Below, in pieces: positions 1-7,947 of a stretch of 21,344 bases of DNA. Within the stretch, counting starts at the first letter, position 1. Each line of letters begins with the position of its first letter. The notes beneath the pieces are model-generated. The model was not told where the DNA came from. It saw nothing but the letters and a program-made list of their open reading frames with translations, and did not search any database. Location: positions 2,849-24,192 of the forward strand of contig HF989471.1 in NCBI GenBank assembly GCA_000432175.1, written 5' to 3'. Both the position numbers and the translations under genes were made by a program. This stretch comes from Eubacterium sp. CAG:786 (GTDB lineage: Bacteria > Bacillota > Clostridia > Oscillospirales > Ruminococcaceae).

Positions 1-1045
1 GACAAGCGGCGCAGGCTGAAAGTCCCTGCCGGGGAACAAACCGACAGGTCGCTCACGATAACCAGACGGCTGATAAGGGAAATAATCCCCGTCGCCGCTT
101 CCGCGCTGGTCATGAACTGCGTTTCATTCGTGGACCTGCTCACAGTCACAAGGACGCTGCAAAACGCCGTCGCGGCTGACAGCGCGTATTTTATAGGAAA
201 TTACGGCGCGATAATCGCAGAATGCGGAGCCGACGGGCTTGCAAACTTCATGTACGGCAGCTACACCGGAGTTGCCATGACCGTGTTCATGCTTATCCCC
301 TCCTTCGCCGGAATGACCGAAAAAACCGCTCTCCCCGAAATCGCCGCCGCGTGGGAACGCCGTGACGTTCCTGCGGCTGTGCAGCACTGCTGCACTATGT
401 TCCGTGCTGCAGCCTCGATAGGTTTTCCCGCGTGCCTGGGAGCCGCAGCAGTGGGCGAACCGCTTCTGCTGACGCTTTACAGCAGGCGCGCTGCGGAAGT
501 CAGCGTGTGATCCGGGGCGATCACGACACTCGGCCGGGGCGTTCACGATACTCTGCCTCGGGGGAATGTTCATGATAATCGCTTCAGCTATGTTCGGGGT
601 GTTCCAGGCGATAGGAAAGGCGCATGTCCCGCTGATACTCATGTCCTTTTCCGTGGGAATAAAGGCGCTGCTTAATCCTATACTGATGTCAGTGCCGCAG
701 CTGAATATCTCGGGCGCCGCACTCGCGACAGCCATCGGCTATGTGTTCATGTCCGTGACCGGTGCGCTGCTGCTGAAGAAGTTCCTCTCACCCTGCGTGA
801 ACGTGGTTTCCTGTGTGTGGCGACCGTTTCTGGGGGCTTTGGCATGTGCCGCATGTGCGTATGTGGTGTATTCCCTGATGAATTCTCACGTCGGGAACCT
901 TATATGCATTTCTGTTTCAGTAGTTTCAGGGGCTTTTGTTTATGGAATATCACTAATTATCAACAGTGATTTTCGTAAAAACCGACGATTAACAAAACAT
1001 CCCGCATTTTTTTCGCAAAAGCACTTGAAAAATCCACAGAAATAG
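1..1045 (+). pseudogene. spoVB: Stage V sporulation protein B-like lipid flippase, disrupted, 5' end outside window
   Basis: The reading frame is open from base 1 in frame 1 and encodes hydrophobic MOP/MATE-superfamily flippase sequence up to a TGA at 508-510. Homologous sequence continues in frame 1 for about eight codons after the stop (SGAITTLG), then shifts to frame 2 at about 532-541, running through GMFMIIASAMFGVFQAIGKA to a TAG at 1043-1045. So there are two lesions: one nonsense codon, and one apparent extra base in the GGCCGGGG stretch. In Firmicutes, SpoVB is a polytopic membrane protein needed for spore cortex synthesis, probably moving lipid-linked precursors. The position directly before mazG matches the Bacillus order spoVB-mazG-rqcP-yabP-yabQ-divIC, which supports the name over a generic polysaccharide flippase. 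Sequence error is an alternative to true gene decay. Confidence 0.8.
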
Positions 1046-1053
1046 GGTAATAT
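1025..1053 (+). promoter_or_regulatory. Sigma-A promoter for mazG
   Basis: TTGAAA at 1025-1030 and TAATAT at 1048-1053 are separated by exactly 17 bases. The -35 box lies inside the last codons of spoVB and the -10 box is just after its stop. The predicted start of transcription is about 40 bases before mazG. Confidence 0.65.
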
Positions 1054-1100
1054 ATAAAAGGTGTCGCCCTTAAACGGCATAAATAAAAGGCTCAGCAGGC

Positions 1101-1907
1101 ATGGTGAAAAATATGGTAGATTTTGACTTCAAGGACAGATACGATATAAACGACCTCCGGCATATCATCGAATTGCTGCGTTCAGAAAACGGCTGCCCCT
1201 GGGACAAGGTCCAGACACATGAAAGCATTCGCACCGACCTCATTGAAGAAACATACGAGGTCTGCGAGGGTATCGACCAGAACAGCCCCGAAATGCTCCG
1301 CGAGGAACTCGGCGACCTGCTGCTGCAGATCGTGTTCCATGCTCAGATAGAGCGCGAAAACGGGAATTTCAACTTCGACGATGTCTGCAACGACATCTGC
1401 CAGAAGCTTGTTTACCGCCACCCGCACGTTTTCGGCGAGATAAAGGCTGACGACACTGACACCGTCCTCAAGAACTGGGACGCGCTCAAGAAAGAGTCCA
1501 AGCACCAGGAAACATACACCGAGACCCTGGAAAGCGTGCCGAAAACATTTCCGGCGCTGCTGCGGGGAGAAAAGCTGTGCAAGCGCGCTTCAAGAGCCGG
1601 GTTTCCTATAAACGACGCCGGGGAGTGCGCCGACGCGATACGTTCCGGGCTTGACAGGCTGGAAGAAAGCGGCTTTGAGGTCAATTCGCAAAATCAACAG
1701 ACATTAGGAAATTTGCTGTTGGATTTTTGTAATTTGGACAGAATTTTGAAAGTCGATGGCGAAAAAGCCTTGACATATGCGTCAAATCAGTTTATAATAG
1801 ATTTTAGTCACGCCGAAAAAACCGCATCAGAAAGCGGAAAGAAGTTCGACGAACTCACCCCTGACGAAATAGAAGCGGTGAAGAAAAAAGTATTCAGCGG
1901 TCGCTGA
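1101..1907 (+). CDS. mazG: Nucleoside triphosphate pyrophosphohydrolase MazG
   Basis: MazG hydrolyses (d)NTPs to the monophosphate and pyrophosphate and is thought to clear abnormal nucleotides from the cytoplasm. The 268-residue protein has the classic N-terminal signature: ENGCPWD at about 29-35, QTH at 38-40, the metal-binding EExxE at 49-53 and ExxD at 69-72, followed by YRHPHVFG near 105-112. The C-terminal half (about 150-230) resembles the second, degenerate MazG repeat. Length is usual for the family. The start at 1101 has a weak AAAGG ten bases upstream; the ATG at 1113 is an alternative. The gene follows spoVB and precedes hupB and rqcP, the conserved Clostridia order. Its last 200 bases are visibly richer in A+T than the rest and contain the hupB promoter. 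Confidence 0.95.
   Translation: MVKNMVDFDFKDRYDINDLRHIIELLRSENGCPWDKVQTHESIRTDLIEETYEVCEGIDQNSPEMLREELGDLLLQIVFHAQIERENGNFNFDDVCNDICQKLVYRHPHVFGEIKADDTDTVLKNWDALKKESKHQETYTETLESVPKTFPALLRGEKLCKRASRAGFPINDAGECADAIRSGLDRLEESGFEVNSQNQQTLGNLLLDFCNLDRILKVDGEKALTYASNQFIIDFSHAEKTASESGKKFDELTPDEIEAVKKKVFSGR
1770..1798 (+). promoter_or_regulatory. Consensus sigma-A promoter for hupB, inside mazG
   Basis: A perfect TTGACA at 1770-1775 and a perfect TATAAT at 1793-1798 are 17 bases apart. They lie within the mazG coding sequence, about 150 bases before the HU start codon. This is the best promoter in the window and suits the abundant HU protein. Confidence 0.8.
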
Positions 1908-1945
1908 CCGTTAGATTATACAAAATATTTTTGGAGGTTAAACTT

Positions 1946-2221
1946 ATGACAAAGGCAGAATTAGTAACATCTTTAGCAGAAAAGTCCGGTCTCACCAAGA
2001 AGGATTCCGAGAAGGCTCTCGCAGCTTTCATCGAGACTGTAACTGATACACTGGCAAAGGGCGAGTCCATTCAGCTGGTAGGCTTCGGTACATTCGAGGT
2101 ACGCGAGCGTGCAGCTAGAGAGGGTATCAACCCCAGAACAAAGGCTAAGATCGAGATCGCTGCTACAAAGGTTCCTGCATTCAAGGCAGGCAGAGCTCTC
2201 AAGGACGCTGTAAGCAAGTAA
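1946..2221 (+). CDS. hupB: HU family DNA-binding protein
   Basis: HU is the abundant histone-like protein that bends and wraps DNA as a dimer in the nucleoid. The 91-residue sequence is collinear with the family: two N-terminal helices (about 3-38), the GFGTF turn at 46-50, the DNA-gripping beta arm at about 52-75 with the intercalating proline in NPRTK (P63), and the C-terminal helix AGRALKDAV. The ATG at 1946 is chosen because GGAGG lies at 1933-1937, eight bases upstream; an in-frame TTG at 1931 precedes that site and cannot be the start. The codons look like those of a highly expressed gene. It has its own consensus promoter inside mazG and its own terminator. Confidence 0.97.
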   Translation: MTKAELVTSLAEKSGLTKKDSEKALAAFIETVTDTLAKGESIQLVGFGTFEVRERAAREGINPRTKAKIEIAATKVPAFKAGRALKDAVSK

Positions 2222-2251
2222 TTTCTGCGTCTGACGGCATAAGAAACCAAG

Positions 2252-2278
2252 CGGTGGGCATTCTTGCCTGCCGTTTTT
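2252..2278 (+). terminator. Rho-independent terminator after hupB
   Basis: A nine-pair stem (2252-2260 with 2265-2273, two G-U pairs) with loop TTCT is followed by five T residues at 2274-2278. It ends just before the rqcP ribosome site, so rqcP probably depends on readthrough or an unseen promoter. Confidence 0.8.
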
Positions 2279-2293
2279 GTTTATGGAGGTTTT

Positions 2294-2536
2294 ATGAGAT
2301 TAGACAAGTATCTTAAGGTTTCAAGGCTGATAAAGCGCCGCACAGTCGCAAACGAGGCGTGCGACGCTGAAAAGGTCAGCGTCAACGGAAAGCCCGCGCG
2401 GGCTTCCTACGACGTGAAAGAGGGCGACATCATCGAGATAAGCATCGGTGCAAAGCCGCTGCGCGTGAAAGTCCTCGATGTAAGGGAATTCACCAAGAAA
2501 GAGGACGCAGCTGCCCTCTACGAGGTCGTTCAGTAA
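2294..2536 (+). CDS. rqcP: RNA-binding S4 domain protein RqcP (YabO/Hsp15 family)
   Basis: An 80-residue basic protein made almost wholly of an S4 RNA-binding fold: MRLDKYLKVSRLIKRR at 1-16, then VSVNGKPA and the DVKEGD turn (about 28-47). In Bacillus, RqcP works with RqcH on stalled 50S subunits to add poly-alanine tails during ribosome quality control. The ATG at 2294 is chosen because it begins the conserved MRLDKYLK motif and has GGAGG at 2285-2289; a longer in-frame reading from 2264 would start inside the hupB terminator. Its place between mazG/hupB and yabP is the conserved one. Confidence 0.93.
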   Translation: MRLDKYLKVSRLIKRRTVANEACDAEKVSVNGKPARASYDVKEGDIIEISIGAKPLRVKVLDVREFTKKEDAAALYEVVQ

Positions 2537-2545
2537 GTTCCGCAG

Positions 2546-2574
2546 GCATATCCCACTCCCTGTCCGCATATGAT
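2546..2574 (+). promoter_or_regulatory. Candidate SigE-type sporulation promoter for yabP-yabQ
   Basis: GCATATC at 2546-2552 and CATATGAT at 2567-2574 are 14 bases apart. From memory, the Bacillus SigE pattern is roughly KMATATT, 14-15 bases, CATACAHT; the match is 6 of 7 and 6 of 8. In Bacillus, yabP and yabQ are SigE genes. The SPOCS gene at 20432 has the same -10 octamer at the same spacing. Confidence 0.5.
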
Positions 2575-2597
2575 GTACAAAAGCCAGGGAGGTACTT

Positions 2598-2858
2598 ATG
2601 CAGAACGATACACACACGCTCATTCTTGAGGCACGCAGCAGCCTGCGCATCTCAGGTGTAAAGGACATCGGCAGCTTTTCTGAAACAAAGATAATCCTCG
2701 ACACCGTGATGGGGGAACTCACCGTGCGGGGCGAGGAACTCCACGTCGTGGGTCTTGACCCGGATACCGGCGACTTTTCCATGACCGGAAAGGTACGCAG
2801 CCTGCTGTACAGCAGGTTCAGCAGCCGCGAAAACATGATAGGGAGGCTGTTCAGATGA
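2598..2858 (+). CDS. yabP: Sporulation protein YabP
   Basis: An 86-residue protein of the YabP/YqfC family. The family pattern is clear: LRISGVKDIGSF at about 16-27, then GELTVRGEELHVVGLD at 38-53 and GKVRSLLYS at 63-71. YabP-family proteins are made in the mother cell during sporulation; their biochemical role is not established. GGGAGG lies six bases before the ATG. The gene overlaps yabQ by four bases (ATGA), which suggests translational coupling. A SigE-like promoter lies immediately upstream, fitting a transcript that starts after rqcP. Confidence 0.92.
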   Translation: MQNDTHTLILEARSSLRISGVKDIGSFSETKIILDTVMGELTVRGEELHVVGLDPDTGDFSMTGKVRSLLYSRFSSRENMIGRLFR

Positions 2859-3418
2859 CCCAGCCGTCTGCGTTTTCCGTCCCGGACTGCCTGCTCGCCG
2901 GGTTCGCAGCCGGGCTTCTGTTCGGGCTTGTTTACGAGGCGCTGCGCTGCGTGAGGGTGTTCATTCCCGCGAGGTGGGTCGCGTTTGTGTGCGATATCGC
3001 ATTCTTTCTGCTGGCTGCGGCTGCGGTAACGGAACTTTCCACCGCGCTCGGGAACTACATTCGCTGGTCTACAGTTTTCGGTTTCGGCGCGGGAGTGTTC
3101 ACTTACGTCACCACGGTCGGCAGGCTGCTGAACATCGTCGAGAATGCTGTGGCACATGCAGTGCAGTCCGCGCTGAGCAGCCTGCTCAAAGGAGCCAGAA
3201 AGCTGCTGGCAAAGTTTTTTGGTTCAATTGCACAGAGTATTGCCAGGGGATTTGGGGAAATCTCCAAAATTTACACAGCCAATGTGAAAAAGTTGCACAA
3301 ACCCTTGAAAAATCCCCGCAGAATAGTGTATAATAAAGAAAGTCGTAAGGATAATAATGGGGGAAGTGAAAATAGACATGTCATTAAAGCTCAGGTCAGA
3401 CGAGGCGTACGCTCCTAG
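2855..3418 (+). CDS. yabQ: Spore cortex biosynthesis protein YabQ
   Basis: A 187-residue membrane protein with three clear hydrophobic segments (about 10-32, 40-62 and 72-92) and a basic, soluble C-terminal half. In Bacillus, YabQ is a SigE-controlled membrane protein of the outer forespore membrane required for cortex formation. The start overlaps the yabP stop by four bases. The last 20 codons overlap the start of divIC by 62 bases, and the divIC promoter sits in this 3' end. Assignment rests on membrane layout and conserved gene order more than on sharp motifs; YabQ is poorly conserved in sequence. Confidence 0.85.
   Translation: MTQPSAFSVPDCLLAGFAAGLLFGLVYEALRCVRVFIPARWVAFVCDIAFFLLAAAAVTELSTALGNYIRWSTVFGFGAGVFTYVTTVGRLLNIVENAVAHAVQSALSSLLKGARKLLAKFFGSIAQSIARGFGEISKIYTANVKKLHKPLKNPRRIVYNKESRKDNNGGSENRHVIKAQVRRGVRS
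3305..3334 (+). promoter_or_regulatory. Sigma-A promoter for divIC, inside yabQ
   Basis: TTGAAA at 3305-3310 and a perfect TATAAT at 3329-3334 are 18 bases apart, 23 bases before the divIC ATG. This lets the division gene be expressed during growth, independently of the sporulation genes upstream. Confidence 0.75.
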
Positions 3419-3710
3419 AAAGCGCAGCGGATTTGTCCGCATCGCGGCATTCTCAGCGTTCATCGTGCTGGCAGTTTTCGTGGTGTTCTCTATCGTTTCC
3501 TCTAATATCAAGATAAACGAGTACCAGCAGCAATACGACGACCTTGTTGCGCAGACCGCAGCTGTTGAGGACTCCAACGACGAACTGCAGCGCTATCTCG
3601 ACGAGGACGCTGACCTTGACGAATACATCGAGAACATGGCGCGGGACAAGCTGGACCTTGCAAGACCAGATGAACGCGTATATTACATCGTTCCCGACTC
3701 AGGCAACTGA
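3357..3710 (+). CDS. divIC: Septum formation initiator, DivIC/FtsB family
   Basis: A 117-residue bitopic protein: a short basic cytoplasmic N-terminus (about 1-25), one membrane span at about 26-47, then an external coiled coil (about 50-85, INEYQQQYDDLVAQT onward) and the family ending in LARPDERVYYIV. DivIC/FtsB forms the divisome core with FtsL and DivIB/FtsQ and helps switch on septal wall synthesis. The ATG at 3357 has AAGG seven bases upstream; the ATG at 3378, preceded by GGGGGAAG, is a possible alternative. The start lies inside the end of yabQ. A strong terminator follows, closing the yab cluster. Confidence 0.9.
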   Translation: MGEVKIDMSLKLRSDEAYAPRKRSGFVRIAAFSAFIVLAVFVVFSIVSSNIKINEYQQQYDDLVAQTAAVEDSNDELQRYLDEDADLDEYIENMARDKLDLARPDERVYYIVPDSGN

Positions 3711-3716
3711 CACTTC

Positions 3717-3740
3717 GCGGCAGCTTCGGCTGCCGCTTTT
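3717..3740 (+). terminator. Rho-independent terminator after divIC
   Basis: A perfect eight-pair GC-rich stem (GCGGCAGC with GCTGCCGC) is closed by a UUCG tetraloop and followed by TTTTGTTTT. It separates the yab cluster from cls. Confidence 0.92.
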
Positions 3741-3764
3741 GTTTTCGCAATAAAAGGAGCCTAA

Positions 3765-5312
3765 ATGCATTTTCTGACAAAGGTATTGAAAAAGATATTC
3801 AACCGCACCGTTGTGTGCATTCTTGGCATCATCATTCAGATAACCTATCTCGTATTCATCTTTCTGACATTCGGCACGCTGTACACCTACTCTTACCTCG
3901 TTTTTCTGGGAATAGGCGCCGCGCTCTCGCTGTACATCTACAACACCGATATCAACCCCAGCTACAAGATGGCGTGGATATTCGTTATACTGTCGTTCCC
4001 GATATTCGGCGTAATGTTCTATATCTTCTTCGGCAACAGCCATTCCGGCGACCGTATCCGCAAGAGAATGATGCAGTACAACGACGAAGCCAGGCTGCAT
4101 CTCCCGCAGGACGAAAAAATAATGCACCGCCTGCACTGGGACGACTACGGTGTGGAACGCCAGGCAAAGTACCTGTACAACTACGGTGGTTACCCGGTTT
4201 ACAGCAATACCGACACGGTGTACTTCCCCAGCGGTGAAGAGAAATTCTCGGAGATGATAAACCAGCTTGAAAAGGCGCGGCGCTTTATCTTCCTTGAGTA
4301 TTTCATCATTTCAGACGGCATCATGTGGGGGACTATCCTCGAAATACTGGAGCGCAAAGCCGCAGAGGGCGTGGACGTCCGGCTGATATACGACGACATC
4401 GGCTGCCTGCTGACGCTTCCCCATAAGTATAACGAAGAACTGGAACGCCGCGGGATAAAATGCCGTGTTTTCAACCCGTTCCGTCCGGTGTGGTCGGCTA
4501 AAATGAACAACCGCGACCACCGAAAAATTCTCGTGATAGACGGGCATACTGCATTCACCGGGGGAATAAATCTCGCAGACGAATACATCAACGAAAAGCA
4601 GAAATACGGTCACTGGAAGGACAGCGCCGTAATGCTGCGCGGAGAGGCAGTCTGGAGTTTCACGGTGATGTTCCTCACAATGTGGAACTACCTCACGGAA
4701 AACCACGCAGCTGACATGGAAAAGTATCGTCCTGTCCCGGACGAAATAGCGGATATCCATAGGGATGGAGTTGTAGTCCCCTACACGGACAGCCCCCTGA
4801 ACGAAGAACCCGTTGGCGAAAACGTCTACCTCAACATCATCAACAACGCGGAAAACTACGTCTACATCACAACTCCCTACCTTGTAATCGACAACGAAAT
4901 GCAGACCGCGCTGATACTGGCGGCAAAAAGCGGCGTGGACGTGCGCATAATCACCCCGCACATTCCGGATAAGTGGTTCGTTTTCGCGGTCACCCGGGCA
5001 CATTACCGCAAGCTGGTGAAGTACGGCGTGAAGATCTACGAATACACGCCGGGGTTCATTCACGCGAAGAATTTCGTTTCCGACGACAAGATGGCAGTCG
5101 TCGGAACGATAAACCTTGATTTCCGCAGCCTCTATCTGCACTTTGAATGCGCCGCGCTGATGTACAAATGCGACTGCATCTCCGACATAAAGCTGGATTA
5201 CCTTGAAACCCTGCGCGAATGCCAGGAGATAACCTACTCCGACTGCATACACATCAACATTTTCAGGCGCATAGGCAGGGCGATACTCAGGCTGTTTTCA
5301 CCGATGATGTAA
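3765..5312 (+). CDS. cls: Cardiolipin synthase, phospholipase D family
   Basis: A 515-residue enzyme that condenses two phosphatidylglycerol molecules into cardiolipin and glycerol at the cytoplasmic membrane. The N-terminus carries hydrophobic spans (about 15-37, 42-60, 68-90), including the PLDc_N-type region with MAWIFVILSFPIFGVMFYIFF. Two HKD catalytic motifs are intact: HRKILVID starting at H252 followed by TGGINLADEY, and HAKNFVSDD starting at H433 followed by GTINLDFRS. Length is typical. AGGAG precedes the ATG by about seven bases. It sits alone between the divIC terminator and its own terminator; I see no clear promoter in the short gap, so readthrough or a promoter inside divIC is possible. 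Confidence 0.95.
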   Translation: MHFLTKVLKKIFNRTVVCILGIIIQITYLVFIFLTFGTLYTYSYLVFLGIGAALSLYIYNTDINPSYKMAWIFVILSFPIFGVMFYIFFGNSHSGDRIRKRMMQYNDEARLHLPQDEKIMHRLHWDDYGVERQAKYLYNYGGYPVYSNTDTVYFPSGEEKFSEMINQLEKARRFIFLEYFIISDGIMWGTILEILERKAAEGVDVRLIYDDIGCLLTLPHKYNEELERRGIKCRVFNPFRPVWSAKMNNRDHRKILVIDGHTAFTGGINLADEYINEKQKYGHWKDSAVMLRGEAVWSFTVMFLTMWNYLTENHAADMEKYRPVPDEIADIHRDGVVVPYTDSPLNEEPVGENVYLNIINNAENYVYITTPYLVIDNEMQTALILAAKSGVDVRIITPHIPDKWFVFAVTRAHYRKLVKYGVKIYEYTPGFIHAKNFVSDDKMAVVGTINLDFRSLYLHFECAALMYKCDCISDIKLDYLETLRECQEITYSDCIHINIFRRIGRAILRLFSPMM

Positions 5313-5314
5313 GT

Positions 5315-5346
5315 TTCCCCGGAAGTTCACGCTTCCGGGGAATTTT
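5315..5346 (+). terminator. Terminator between convergent cls and yjjG
   Basis: An eleven-pair stem (5315-5325 with 5332-5342) with loop TTCACG is followed by TTTT on the plus strand. It sits between the cls stop and the stop of the minus-strand yjjG. The hairpin could also stop transcription from the other side, but the minus strand lacks a T run. Confidence 0.85.
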
Positions 5347-6026
5347 CATACTATCTGATTTATCTGGCTGAGGTCGGTGATGATGTGGTCTATGCGCAGT
5401 CCGTCGGGCGCCGGCTTGTTTTCCGGGTCGTACCAGCAGCAGGCTATGCCCGCGTTATTTGCGCCCTTTATGTCGCTGGTCAGCGAGTCGCCGACAATGA
5501 TGACCTCTTCCCTGCCCTCGGGTATCTGCTGGAATACACTGTCGAAATACTCGTTATACGGCTTCTCCGCGCCCACAACATCGGATATGAATATCCCGTC
5601 AAACAGCTTGTCCAGCCCGGATCTACGCAGCTTTCTGTCCTGCGCGGTGAATGAACCGTTTGTCACCGCGTACTGCCTTATCCCGCGGGATTTCAGCGAT
5701 TTCACAAGTTCGTATGAATTGTCGTTGAAGAATATGTGCTCCCCCAGCGTCTGCTGGTACAGTCTGTTGAATTCCTCAGTGCCCGCGCATATGCCGTACT
5801 TCTCAAAGAAATCCGCGAAACGCCGCAGGAACAGCACAGGCTTCGCTATTTCACCGCGCTCCAGCATGCGCCAGTAGCCGTCGTTTATCACGGAATAATC
5901 CGCGACCATTTCGTCGGTGCATTCGCCAAGCTCCAGCTTGCGGAAGCATTCCTTTATCGCCGCATTTTCGGATTTGAGAAAGTTCAGCAGCGTGCCGTCG
6001 ATATCCCAGAGTATTGCCTTGTACAT
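5346..6026 (-). CDS. HAD-superfamily phosphatase, YjjG-type (possible pyrimidine 5'-nucleotidase)
   Basis: A 226-residue cytoplasmic HAD hydrolase. All four HAD motifs are visible: DIDGT at 8-12 (nucleophile D8, acid D10), T122 in VTNGSF, K155 in EKPYNEYF, and GDSLTSD at 179-185. A helical cap lies between motifs I and II, as in subfamily I enzymes. The closest named group is the YjjG-type nucleotidase, which removes phosphate from non-canonical pyrimidine nucleotides; the exact substrate is inference. The ATG at 6026 is chosen because it begins the conserved MYKAILWDIDGT and has GAGGTG five bases upstream; a longer reading to 6113 would overlap typA. It lies downstream of typA, with a hairpin between them. 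Confidence 0.85.
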   Translation of the reverse strand: MYKAILWDIDGTLLNFLKSENAAIKECFRKLELGECTDEMVADYSVINDGYWRMLERGEIAKPVLFLRRFADFFEKYGICAGTEEFNRLYQQTLGEHIFFNDNSYELVKSLKSRGIRQYAVTNGSFTAQDRKLRRSGLDKLFDGIFISDVVGAEKPYNEYFDSVFQQIPEGREEVIIVGDSLTSDIKGANNAGIACCWYDPENKPAPDGLRIDHIITDLSQINQIV

Positions 6027-6044
6027 AGTCACCTCGTATAAATT

Positions 6045-6069
6045 CAGCCGCACGGAATTCGCGCGGCTG
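6045..6069 (-). terminator. Hairpin between typA and yjjG
   Basis: CAGCCGCGC and GTGCGGCTG form a nine-pair stem (one G-U) with a seven-base loop just after the typA stop. The sequence after it on the minus strand (AATTTAT) is only weakly T-rich, so it may be a partial terminator or an mRNA stabiliser that allows some readthrough into yjjG. Confidence 0.5.
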
Positions 6070-6075
6070 TGTTGT

Positions 6076-7905
6076 TTACTTCTTCTTTGCTTCTGCCTTA
6101 AGACGCAGGTCACGTTCGAGAATTATCTTTCTCATGCGAATGCTCTTAGGTGTTACCTCAACAAGCTCGTCGTCCTGAATGAAGTCAAGGCACTCCTCAA
6201 GGCTCATCTGCTTCGGTGGGATAAGGTGCAGCGCGTCGTCGGAGCCGGAAGCACGGGTATTTGTCAGGTGCTTCTTCTTGCAGACGTTGATGACGATATC
6301 GCCAGCCTTCGGAGAAACGCCCACGATCATGCCCTCGTAAACCGGAACGCCGGCGCCGATGAACAGCGTACCACGCTCCTGCGCGTTGAACAGACCGTAT
6401 GTGATAGAGGGACCTGTTTCCCATGCTACCAGGGAACCTACGGTTCTTCTCGGGATATCACCGAAATACGGCTTGTAGCTGTCGAATGTGGAGTTCATGA
6501 TACCCTCGCCCTTGGTATCGGTCATGAACTCACCGCGATAGCCGAACAGACCTCTTGACGGAACCAGGAACTCCAGACGGGTGCGGTTGCCGATGGGGTG
6601 CATGGAGATCATCTCGCCCTTGCGCACGCCCATGCTCTGCATTACGGAACCTACGGAATCAGCCGGTACGTCTACAACAAGGCGCTCGACAGGCTCGCAG
6701 AGAACGCCGTCGATCTCCTTAGTCAGGACACGGGGTGTGCTGACGGAAAGCTCGTAACCCTCACGGCGCATGGTTTCGATGAGGATCGACAGGTGCATCT
6801 CACCACGACCGGCAACGTTGAATGCGTCCAGCGTATCGCTGTCGGAAACGCGCAGGGACACGTCCTTGAGGGTTTCCTTCATCAGGCGCTCGCGTATCTG
6901 GCGGGAAGTTACGAACTTACCCTCTCTGCCAGCAAACGGGCTGGTGTTAACGGAGAATGTCATTTCAACTGTCGGCTCGGAGATCTTCACGAAAGGAAGC
7001 GGCTCGGGAGCATTAACGGAGCAGATGGTCTGACCGATGGTAACGCCCTCGATACCGGAGAAGCACACGATGTCGCCTACCATAGCCTCGTCTACCTCTA
7101 CCTTGTTGAGACCCTCGAACTGGTACAGGGAAACTATCTTGCTCTTGAACGGAGCTGTGCGGTTGTGGTGGTCGCACACGATAACTTCCTGGTTCTTGCG
7201 CATCTTTCCGCGCTCGATACGTCCGATTGCAATTCTGCCGACGTACTCGTTATAGTCGATGGAGCTTACCAGAACCTGGAGCTCACCGTCAGGGTCGCCC
7301 TCGGGAGCGGGGATATGCTCGATTATCTTATCAAACAGCGGCTTGAAATCGGTACCCATCTGGTCGGGGTCGTAGCTTGCAAGTCCAAGTCTGCCGGAGC
7401 AGAAGATAACAGGGCTGTCTATCTGCTCTTCAGAAGCGTCCAGGTCGAGCAGAAGTTCCAGCACCTCGTCTACGACTTCCTTGTTGCGGGCGTCGGGGCG
7501 GTCTGTCTTGTTGACTACAACGATGATCTTATGACCGAGTTCCAGTGCCTTCTGGAGCACGAAACGGGTCTGGGGCATGGTTCCCTCAAAGGAGTCTACC
7601 AGCAGCAGCACGCCGTTTACCATCTTGAGTATACGCTCGACCTCGCCGGAAAAATCCGCGTGGCCGGGGGTGTCAACGATGTTTATCTTCACGCCGTTGT
7701 ACATGCAGGAGGTGTTCTTCGCAAGTATCGTAATTCCGCGCTCGCGCTCAAGTGCGTTGCTGTCCATTACGCGGTCGTTTACTACCTGGTTCTCGCGGAA
7801 AGCGCCGCCCTGCTTCAGCATCTCATCGACCAGGGTAGTCTTGCCGTGGTCAACGTGGGCGATTATCGCAATGTTCCTTAAATCGTTTCTAACCAATGTT
7901 CTCAC
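6076..7905 (-). CDS. typA: Translational GTPase TypA/BipA
   Basis: A ribosome-associated GTPase related to EF-G that helps 50S assembly and growth under stress or cold. All G motifs are present: AHVDHGKTT at 16-24, RGITI, DTPGHADF, NKTDRPDA, and SGR in the G5 position; the EF-G-like domains and the TypA-specific C-terminal region follow. The 609-residue length is normal. The start is uncertain: the frame opens with GTG at 7905, only two bases after AAGGA, while a TTG at 7896 gives MVRNDLRNIAII, which fits the family better and has AAGGA eleven bases upstream. It is probably transcribed with yjjG. Confidence 0.97.
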   Translation of the reverse strand: MRTLVRNDLRNIAIIAHVDHGKTTLVDEMLKQGGAFRENQVVNDRVMDSNALERERGITILAKNTSCMYNGVKINIVDTPGHADFSGEVERILKMVNGVLLLVDSFEGTMPQTRFVLQKALELGHKIIVVVNKTDRPDARNKEVVDEVLELLLDLDASEEQIDSPVIFCSGRLGLASYDPDQMGTDFKPLFDKIIEHIPAPEGDPDGELQVLVSSIDYNEYVGRIAIGRIERGKMRKNQEVIVCDHHNRTAPFKSKIVSLYQFEGLNKVEVDEAMVGDIVCFSGIEGVTIGQTICSVNAPEPLPFVKISEPTVEMTFSVNTSPFAGREGKFVTSRQIRERLMKETLKDVSLRVSDSDTLDAFNVAGRGEMHLSILIETMRREGYELSVSTPRVLTKEIDGVLCEPVERLVVDVPADSVGSVMQSMGVRKGEMISMHPIGNRTRLEFLVPSRGLFGYRGEFMTDTKGEGIMNSTFDSYKPYFGDIPRRTVGSLVAWETGPSITYGLFNAQERGTLFIGAGVPVYEGMIVGVSPKAGDIVINVCKKKHLTNTRASGSDDALHLIPPKQMSLEECLDFIQDDELVEVTPKSIRMRKIILERDLRLKAEAKKK

Positions 7906-7947
7906 ATTCCTTTATAATATAGATTATTTTGTTTTACACTGTTTTTT

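Noticed and set aside
508..510. TGA in spoVB as a selenocysteine codon
   Set aside because: SpoVB is not a selenoprotein, no SECIS-like stem-loop is evident right after it, and the further frameshift 25-30 bases on argues for decay or error.
6598..7881. 427-codon plus-strand open frame opposite typA
   Set aside because: It is the antisense shadow of a strongly conserved GTPase gene, with no ribosome site and no family resemblance.
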